This document shows, piece after piece, positions 56,171 to 64,000 of a stretch of 64,000 bases of DNA (the stretch's first letter is position 1; every line of letters begins with the position of its first letter). Source of the DNA: Castanea sativa (Eukaryota; Streptophyta; Magnoliopsida; Fagales; Fagaceae); assembly GCF_040712315.1 (NCBI RefSeq), contig NC_134017.1:26705273-26769272 (forward strand), in the 5' to 3' direction. A program made the translations under genes and the position numbers. The notes beneath the pieces were generated by a model. The model worked only from the letters and a program-made list of their open reading frames with translations. It searched no databases and was not told where the DNA came from.

Positions 56171-57574
56171 TGTTAGGATTAGTGCCATTTAAATCCTATT
56201 GTATGATGCTATGTATAATATTATATGTGACATTATGTAGGACTTAACATTGTGATTAATAAAGTTGTTTTATTATTATCTAAAATAATAGTAACATGAA
56301 TATTCAGACATAGTCATATAGTCTATGAGATGCATAATATGTGATTTATGTGAAAAGTCATAAAAGATATAAATCACAAGTTCTTTGTAAACTCAGAATT
56401 ATAGTTCGTAGTTAGTGATGAAATTGGACATTTCATCTGCGAAGACTATAACATATCAACTAAGATGATTTGTCTTGATCATGGAAGTGGAGACTTCTAG
56501 TTGGTATGTTGATATGTTTTAAGAGTTAAGACATATTGAACTGGACTACTGTGAGATTTATTATTCTCCTAACAACTGTCAAATGAATAATAAATCTCAC
56601 GATTTCTATTTACATGAACTCTTAATCCTAAGAGGATAATAGACCTGATCATGAAATGTAAGTTACTTTGATATATCAGGAGTGAGATCTAAAAACATAA
56701 TTAAAACCTCAGTATGTTGGGCAGCCACATTTAGTGTTGATAGAACATATATTCTCTAGATGAAATTCATAGTCTTTTAACGGAGATACAAAATATTCTC
56801 TTGAGATAAGTTTAATGGATTTAGTTATTCAAAGCGTAAAGCCTAACCACTTTAGGATGGAGTTACTAAAGTATATATTTATGAAATTGAATTTCATAAA
56901 TACATGATGAATAACATAGAGAATTAAACCGGATACTCAAAGATTAAGATGTAGTAGTTTACAAAGTGGCAGTCTTTATTCATGACTTTGTATTACTACG
57001 AATATTTTATGAAGAAGTTGCATGTATAATAAATTCTTGAGATAAAATTTATAAATAAAGTCTAGAGTGCAACTATATTTATATAGTAGAATTAAATATA
57101 GTTAATAGTAACTTTGGACTTGTCAAGAGTTGACAGAAAAACCCAAAGCCCATTAGAGCTAGTATCTTATTGGTTCCTTTTGGTCCCACTCCAAGCCATA
57201 CATAAAGCCCAATTGGAAAGGCACAAAAGACTAGCCCAATTAGATAATCAATTATAAGGAGAAAAACATACAAATTTTTTAAGAAGAACATGACATGGTG
57301 TGTATGTGAGTGCGAGACACTCTTTTATTCTCCTTTTGAAAACTGATTGAGAGACCACACTTCTAGGGCATAAAGTGGAATTGGAATGAAGATTAAAAGT
57401 GTTCCAAAGTGCTTCTAATCTTTGGTTTTGAATTTCAATGCATCAAGGTACACTCTCTTGTTCTTATATTCTGAAATTCACATGGTACATGTTAACAATT
57501 GCAAATGAAGTAGATCCGTTAATTTTTCCACTACGTATGTTTTGTATGCGATACAAAAATTTATTTAACCAATA
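56171..57574 (+). mobile_element. Solo Copia-type LTR in the largest TPR4-like intron
   Basis: A 1,404-bp block starts TGTTAGGATTAGTGCCATTT and ends near TTTAACCAATA, flanked by GGACA on both sides (56166-56170, 57575-57579). The terminal CA has become TA. The CTACGTATGTTTTGTATGCG stretch near its end is typical of a plant Copia LTR 3' region. No internal domains. Same class as 4349-5167 but a different family. Confidence 0.72.
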
Positions 57575-57579
57575 GGACA

Positions 57580-60379
57580 AATGGGGGACTTTGTTTATGT
57601 GTGCTTGTGGTGGCTTAAACTTTAGGATTTGTGGATCTAGGACTTGGAACCTTTTAGAAGAAAGGTTAGGGTGAACAATGAATATGGTTTTAGAATAAAT
57701 GAGAAAAAAACTTTGATTTGGGTTGAAAAAAGGCAAAGAGAAACGGAAATCAAATTTAACCACATTCTGTGAATAGTGCATGTGAACAATGCACATGAAT
57801 GGTGTGAGCAAACAGTAACCTGTGAACAATGAACAATAGTGTGGGTGAACAATACTGCAAGAAAGAGAGAAGAAATGGAGGAAAAAGAATAATAAGGTTA
57901 GCATGCCTCAATAGTCAAAACTCCCAAGATTTATTGATCAACTTCTACTTGATTTGAGTACAATGACTCTAAATCTTAGGTTCTAGTAGAACTAAAATTT
58001 CAACTTTGACTAGTATACCAAACCTAATTGAATTTAACCAAAACCCACACATAAAGACCTATAAACTAAATAAGACTGACTTACTAATAAAAGAAAACCC
58101 AAGGCCCACAACCCGTCAATGGCAGAAAATATTGCTGGGCTTTGCTTTAACCGTAGACTTCCAAACAAAATATTGGTTCTCCAACCACGCTATGGATGCG
58201 CCAACAACATGTTTTCAAAAACATTGCTTGGGATTTCAGGTATCAAATAGTAAATGTAAACCATTCTTTCATTGCAATTCTTTAGGCTATCTTGGGTTTT
58301 GTAATTGTCATGAGGTAGTTTTTTATAAAATCATTTACTTATAATATATATATATATATACCAGCAAGTGTTTGACAGTAGACGAATACACTTGGCCAAC
58401 CTACTATTTTGAAAATAATAATGAAATGAACATTCTATAATATTGAAAACAGATATAGAAGTATATAATCTAATAATTGCTATTTACTATGTACCTTTTT
58501 TTTTTTTTGATAGGATATTTACTATGTACTTTAAACATCAGTTTGGCCTGTTAGAGCCTAAAAAGGACCCAACATGCTTATAATCAAAAATTATTTTTAA
58601 AATACTCCATTAAAAGGAAATATTTATTGAGTCCTCCCAAGGACACAATAAAAATACACAAATTTCATAACATTTTCAAAATAGCCTACCACCTCACATA
58701 GGAGTAATTAAAAAAGAAATTTAATTGCAGATTGTGTGGATCCATGTGTTAAGTGATAGGCTAATTTTGGAATGTCACGAAATCGTTGTGAATTTTTGTT
58801 GTGTCCCTAGATTATTGATATTTATTTAAATTTTAGGTAAAATTTGAATACAAGTATGAAATGGGTTACCATGTACGAGAGCCTAACAAGAATCAAAGCT
58901 GAAATTTTTTGAAAATTAATTTCGGAATATATGAGCCTAATATAATTATATTCCTTCTCTTCAGATATATGCTCATTTCCTATGTTGCACAGACACGAAA
59001 AATGGCCAAGTACCTATGTCGGACATAAGTACTGATAAGACCCAGCTGCAAAAGCACCCAATGCATACCAGAGAAGGAAAAAAAAAATTATTCCTGGTAC
59101 ATCCCAGACACATATAATAATATATAATAGCCATCAGTGTACAACTTAGTATCAAACCCAAGTACACCAGATGCTACAGTGCTTGAGATCATGGATGGAG
59201 TGAAACAGGCACCACCCAATAGAGAATAAATTGTCATAGACCTGCTCTTTCAACAACACCAAACATATACATAGAATCATTGTGGATTCATCTGATAGTA
59301 CCAAACAATCTTAGGCAGACAGGATCATCAAAAGCATGACAATTTAAAATCATAATATCTTCCATTAATCCAACACTATCAATCCGGCTTAGTTTTATAT
59401 CTCACATAGAAGTAGGAGGAGCTGATAAATAAAGAAAGCTAATGTGGATGCATTCAAGATGTAAAGCAGAGACTAGAGCCAAAATCACCAAGCAGCATAG
59501 TGTTCCAAGCATAAAAGTAAATAAAGTAACATAATATGTGTTGTATAGGATGATGAGAAAACTAACAAGGCTGCAAGGGCATTTGATCTATAATAAATAG
59601 CACTAGTAAACCTTGTGATCTGATAACTTACAATGTAATTTCTCTCAGCGGTCATACATTTAACTGTGTACAAAAATAGTGCAGCAAAGGTTGCATTTGT
59701 TCATGGATGGCACTAGTGCCCCAGCACCACAGAATTGCCATGAAATTATCATCAAAAGAATGGATTCATGGATATGTCATATTAAATAACATAGTCTATG
59801 GCTTGACAAGCAGAACACGAGTTTGAGGCAGCAACACTATGTATGGAACTACACAACAAGAGTTAGATATACCCAGCACTTATATTGCCCAGATGTGATC
59901 TGCCCATGCTCCCTACTATTACTAATCCAGCCATGCTGATAATTTATCAAATCATCATAGATGAGAACAACTACCCATGGGCAATCCAAAGTGAATCTAA
60001 CAACATGGACTTGAACTTGCAGCATTAGGCAGTCATGTAAGCATCAATTTTTTTTCCCCAGAAATGGTTCAAGAGTCAAGAACCCCTCACATTCTTAGTA
60101 TATAGTCATCAAAGATCATGGCATCAATAACTTAAGTTGAATTTTTTTTTTCCATTATGAATTGTAGCAGCAAATAAAAAAAATGTCGGCACAACTCAAA
60201 GTAGGGAAAAAATACCACACAAAACAAGAAGAAAAAGAAAAGTGACCCAACTACCTAGAAAACCAAAGTTTAGTTGTATGCAGAATGATGGGAGATAAAC
60301 ATACTGGGATACTTCATATTAACTTCAGTGGAGCTTTTTTTTTTTTTTCTTGTTTTGGGGGCAGGGAGCAGATACTTAC
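57580..60379. other. Remainder of the large TPR4-like intron
   Basis: AT-rich intronic DNA with (AT)n at about 58346-58361 and a T run near 58497-58511. The block 58970-59170 (GACATAAGTACTGATAAGAC, GTGTACAACTTAGTATCAAA) has a repeat-like feel but no identified class. Small frames here show no family resemblance. Confidence 0.45.
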
Positions 60380-61012
60380 TCTTACAGGCATCAGGCAGTC
60401 AGGAAGCTGAAGGGAACGAAGCTGAGACGGTTTATTGAATTCAGTCAGCATCCAAGTGTTAGATTTCTCCACTTCATCAGTGTGATTTGGTTTCATATCT
60501 GGCAAACGTCGGCTATCTCCATTCTAATAAGTTTCAAGAATTAAAAATTGGACCCCAAAAAGAATTTCAGTAAGGTTCAATGATGATTTAATCATATGCT
60601 CAGAAAAAAACATATATTATAAATCGTGGGACAATTTAATACTCATTATAAAGACTTTAAAACTCCTATGCAAAGAAGCATCCCAACTATTGACATGACA
60701 TAGGCATCAAGCTCACCTGCCCAGCCATCACTGTCATCAGAAAACTTCTATCTCCAACCCCAATGCTTGTTCCAGCAGTTGAACTGGAAGAACCAAAGGT
60801 GCGAATTATTGCTCCCTGCAAAATAAACAGTGCATTTAACAAGCATGTACACATTTAAAATTGCTATAAGAATTAAAAGAAAGGAGTACCTGCACAACAG
60901 TTGCAGAAGCCTTTCTGTCGAACCAAAAGCCATACCCATCAGCATTTGCAAGTATTTTGATTCCAATCATTCAGCCACAGCAACAAAAAAATAATTCTTT
61001 GATTCCATTCTC

Positions 61013-61865
61013 CTTGTTGATATAGCCAGCATTATCCCTTGTTAAATGATACGAACAAATGAAATACAAGAACAAGCCTAAAAGTCAGAGTAACATGCAA
61101 AAAGAACCTTTGAACAAAGGATCTTTTTTCTTCTTTTTAATAGAACTTGAGACAAAGCATGGCTCCATTAGGAATGACTGAAATTGATTCTTCTATTCAA
61201 ATAGGGCTTATATTATGAAATGCCTTTTTTACTTAACCCTATGTAGGTCGTTGACATTTGAATTTTAGTAGTAAATTAGTTATGTAGCTTGTGATCATAC
61301 AATTTTCATAATCTTCTTGTTGTTTGATCAAACGCTTTAAGTAAATAACTTATAGCAGAAATACATTTAGGATTATAGTGTACAACCTTTAGTGTTGTCA
61401 TATGGTGAATGTGTGTAAAACTCCTAAACAATCTTGAGATTTGGAGTATCATACACACCTGATAGTAATATAGAAAAGTTGGATCCTTCTCATGTGGATA
61501 TATGCACACACTGGCTGCATGCTAACTTTTTTTTTGGGGTACATTCAGAGTATATTGTCTACTGTAATGCTTTGCTTTATTATTTCAATCATCCTAACTC
61601 CAGAAACTCTACATATTTTGCTGAATTTACTACACTAAACTGACTCTTGTGCTTACATACAACCTTTGTTAGGATTATGGGATACAAATCCAAATTTTGG
61701 CCTGCATATAACTATTTATCACACTCATTCCATAAATAAATTCAAACACTCAAGAAGCACATTTGACAGGAAAATTCACACCTCTTACAATTAACTGAGT
61801 CCTCTGTTCTTGGTTCAGAAGCAATCTGCTATTCTGCTCAGCTTAGATCTTTGTCCCACATATTA
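61013..61865. other. Upstream of the last TPR4-like exon seen, nothing recognised
   Basis: No further WD40-coding exon could be found on the minus strand, and no other feature is supported. Confidence 0.45.
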
Positions 61866-62340
61866 TTATTTATTCTTTTTTTTATTTTTGATAAGTAATA
61901 AGATTTTCCTGAAAACAAAAGTGTGAAGCCTAAGTACACAGGAAGTATACAAAGCAACAAAACAACTAAGACCTAAATTACAAGTATCCATGAACTCTAA
62001 ACAAGAAGAACAGACATCCTCAGTATTCCTTGACCAATCAAACAAAGATCTAAGAACGAAGAGTTTCACATGAAGGATGCTTCAATCAAACAATCCAACA
62101 TTGTGTTCCCTCCAAATAGACCACATCAAACATAGTGGGATAGCATTCCACACATCATAACTTTGATTGCTTTTCAAGCTGCCTCTGCAAAAAGGTGGGA
62201 GGTCTTTCACTGAGTAAAACATGTCCCAGGAGACACCATATAAACAGATAACCATAGACCACAAATCCCTAGCAATGGCACAATGACAATTATTTATGTT
62301 CTACCTATCCACTCTGCAAGTACAACACGTGATCATATGC
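61866..62340 (-). mobile_element. 5'-truncated LINE, 3' end of ORF2
   Basis: The minus-strand frame reads CCTCRVDR, CHCAIARDLWSMVICLYGVS, WNAIPLCLMWSIWREHN and LRSLFDWSRNTEDV, the zinc-finger-like C-terminal region that follows reverse transcriptase in plant L1-type LINEs (relatives read LWNMIPLCLMWxIWRERN). A stop near 62315 and a frame change near 62075 break it. An A-rich 3' end shows as the T-rich stretch at 61858-61890. The RT domain itself is absent. Confidence 0.8.
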
Positions 62341-64000
62341 TTATGAAGATGATTTATGCTGTCACTCATCCATGCAAGGCCAATCAGCTTATCCAATTTG
62401 ATCTCATATTGCAATTCACAATTTCCTATTTGTATGATGGTTCTCATTCACATCCTCGTTAAAAAGTTACCACTTCAATTTACTAAATAATGATTGGGAT
62501 GGATGTGAGGAATGAGTAATGGGACACAAACTGGATGAAGACCAAGTGATGAAAAGGATGCAGTACTATAGAGTTGAAGCTGTGGTGATAAGGAAGTGTT
62601 GTCCATGCAAGAGTCAGTCTATGCTTTTCCATCAATAAAGAGCTTCCACAGTCCACAGTAACATTTATTGAAGAAACCACTAGTGTAATCTAATCCAAGG
62701 AGACTGACTTCAAATATAATTCTCAATTAATCCATCCCTTCTTCATTCAAATTTTCCTTGAACTCCAATAATTTCTCAATTATGTTGCCATTGATTACAG
62801 AAACAGGATTGGAGTTTGGGATGACATAGGTGGCAGGCTTGAGCCTAAAAAAAGCCTCTGATGACAGGGGGAAAAAAAAAAAAAAAGAGGGAAAGCACTT
62901 GAGGGAGAACAGAAGCAGTGAAGGGAAGATTGTTTAAGCCATTCTAGGAATTTGTGTAGGAGAGCCATTTCTTCAAAATTAAACAATCCCATAACCAAGG
63001 AACTGACACTATTGAAAAATATGAAAGTTGGCTAGTCGAAGATGGTCCCGTTGGAAGATGACAACATTTGAGGAGCCTTTAAATTCTAAAAGAGTACACT
63101 TAAACAATTTTATATATATCAAATTCAAACAAGGTTAACATCAACAATTTTATATGCAATGTATGACGAATGTAAATATATCATATATCAAATTCACTAA
63201 TAAATTGTTTTAGAGGTCTATGATAAATCTACATGCATTTGATAGAAGCATACAAGATTATATAATCTTAAAGAGGTTCTTAAAGGTTTTTCTTTTCTTT
63301 TATTAGTAGAATGTGGTTTCATAAAGTTTCAGATGCAGGCCACTAATAAAAGCAAAATTCACTATGGGGAAGGTTCTTAGGATATTACGGAAGCATTGTA
63401 ACACAATTGAGGATATCCAAATTTCAACTTACTAAATTGAAAAAGTAAGCTGATCACTGTAACTCACATGTAGCTTCTGAAGTAGAAATCCAGTCATTCA
63501 ACTGACTTCACCTGCAAATGGAATATAATTCAATAATATCTGGTACTAGTCAAAGTTTGAATGACACTGGTTGTGGTGCATGGAACAAAACTAATTGCAA
63601 CAGATCCCATACAGTAGGGAAGGAAAAATTCTTTTCTTTTCTTTTTTTCTGCTTTCTGTTTTTGAACATTCATCTGTCTTAAGAAAATATTACTATGTTG
63701 AAAGTAATGATACACAATCTGTTTTATGCACCTCAAAAAGTTCAATTAGATACATTATTCATTCATTTTTCTTTGTAGGTAAATCTACAACTTATATACA
63801 GGCAAAGTGTTGAACCACAAGCTGAACCTCAACCCTTACTTAAGGGGGCGAGATTCAATTTGGTCCAAAGACAATTGGCAAGCATGTTCTTCATAATTAA
63901 GTAGATTAATATACAAAGCATGCATCGGGGGTGCCCCCGTGGTATCAACAAGGCTCAAAAATGTCATTTCTGATTCGAATTTACAATGATGTTACAAGCC
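62341..64000. other. AT-rich DNA at the right edge, nothing recognised
   Basis: No coding exon of TPR type or other family could be supported on either strand. A small GGGGGTGCCCCC palindrome lies at about 63928-63939. Confidence 0.45.

Larger units (their letters stand above)
50918..61012 (-). pseudogene. TPR4: TOPLESS-related (TPR4-like) gene, C-terminal WD40 part, damaged
   Basis: TPL/TPR proteins are Groucho-type nuclear corepressors. Ten exons on the minus strand: 61012-60890, 60815-60717, 60523-60380, 56046-55948, 55866-55696, 55592-55464, 55366-55271, 52872-52684, 51364-51198 and 51101-50918. All splice in frame. Blocks: GIKILANADG, RTFGSSSSTAGTSIGVGDR, PSQLRSLQLPDCLMPVR, SRLTYTNSGGAILALGFNAV, WQPSNGVLMTND, PCFALSKNDSYLISASGGK, MTTFMPPPPAATF, SKLKGHQKRVTGLAFSNVLN, WEKQASKFLQIPPGR, TRVQFHQDHIHVLAVHETQI, ESCGSVTDATYSCDSQSIYV and NQFALGLTNGGVYVIEPLES. 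The SGSVTD and LTATTLQ features favour TPR4. Oddities: TGA at 60971-60973, a shortened KWQANEGK loop, missing residues after GIKILANADG and a short C-terminus. The LisH/CTLH and first WD repeats are not found in 61-64 kb. Pseudogene, or a diverged gene continuing past the window. Confidence 0.85.

Noticed and set aside
57464..57904. 146-codon minus-strand frame
   Set aside because: Phe/Leu/His-rich, spans the end of the solo Copia LTR and intron DNA, no family resemblance.

Overview
The window is nuclear DNA of a flowering plant, almost certainly a eudicot. It is AT-rich, its genes have introns with GT-AG borders, its proteins match plant-only families (ROD1/PDCT, PV42-type gamma-like CBS protein, TOPLESS-related protein), and most of the rest is plant transposable elements of every class. 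The species cannot be named from sequence alone. Gene density is very low: three host loci in 64 kb, all on the minus strand, and only one without visible damage.

Layout. 1-1.9 kb: the first two coding exons of ROD1; the rest of the gene lies beyond the left edge. 3.1-4.0 kb: a foldback element that is one giant hairpin. 4.35-5.17 kb: a solo Copia-type LTR. 5.39-18.31 kb: a 12.9 kb Ty3/Gypsy element of the Tat type, bounded by the 5-bp duplication AGAGG. It carries gag, protease, reverse transcriptase, two RNase H regions, integrase, an 81-bp tandem array and a spliced gene on the opposite strand. A 1.43 kb solo LTR sits inside it, and the whole element sits inside an LTR of a smaller non-autonomous element. 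20-31.3 kb: a field of small elements (PIF/Harbinger, hAT, a TRIM, SINEs, MITEs) with a decayed duplicate of the PV42 3' end at 26.1-26.6 kb.

31.6-37.4 kb: a PV42-like gene on the minus strand with three recognisable exons. It has an early stop, a frameshifting small duplication and a 360-bp tandem duplication of its 3' end. Its first intron holds a Harbinger-like element that carries a piece of NEF1 (NO EXINE FORMATION 1). 37.7-44.4 kb: a reverse-oriented solo LTR, a Harbinger MITE, and the 3' part of a second Tat-type element in reverse orientation. This second element carries a homologous copy of the antisense gene, split near its start codon by a 2.3 kb Ogre-like LTR. 47.6-49.7 kb: two long terminal-inverted-repeat elements, one with a very GC-rich core and one with a GGT-rich core. 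50.4-61.0 kb: the C-terminal WD40 part of a TOPLESS-related gene closest to TPR4, ten exons, with a solo Copia LTR in its largest intron and an in-frame stop in the most upstream exon seen. 61-64 kb: a LINE 3' fragment and otherwise unassigned AT-rich DNA.

The host genes do not form a pathway together: ROD1 acts in membrane lipid and oil synthesis, PV42-type proteins are related to SnRK1 gamma subunits, and TPR proteins are transcriptional corepressors. The strongest biological story is the pair of Tat-type elements that both carry the same spliced gene antisense to gag-pol. No CRISPR, operon, riboswitch or viral genome was seen.
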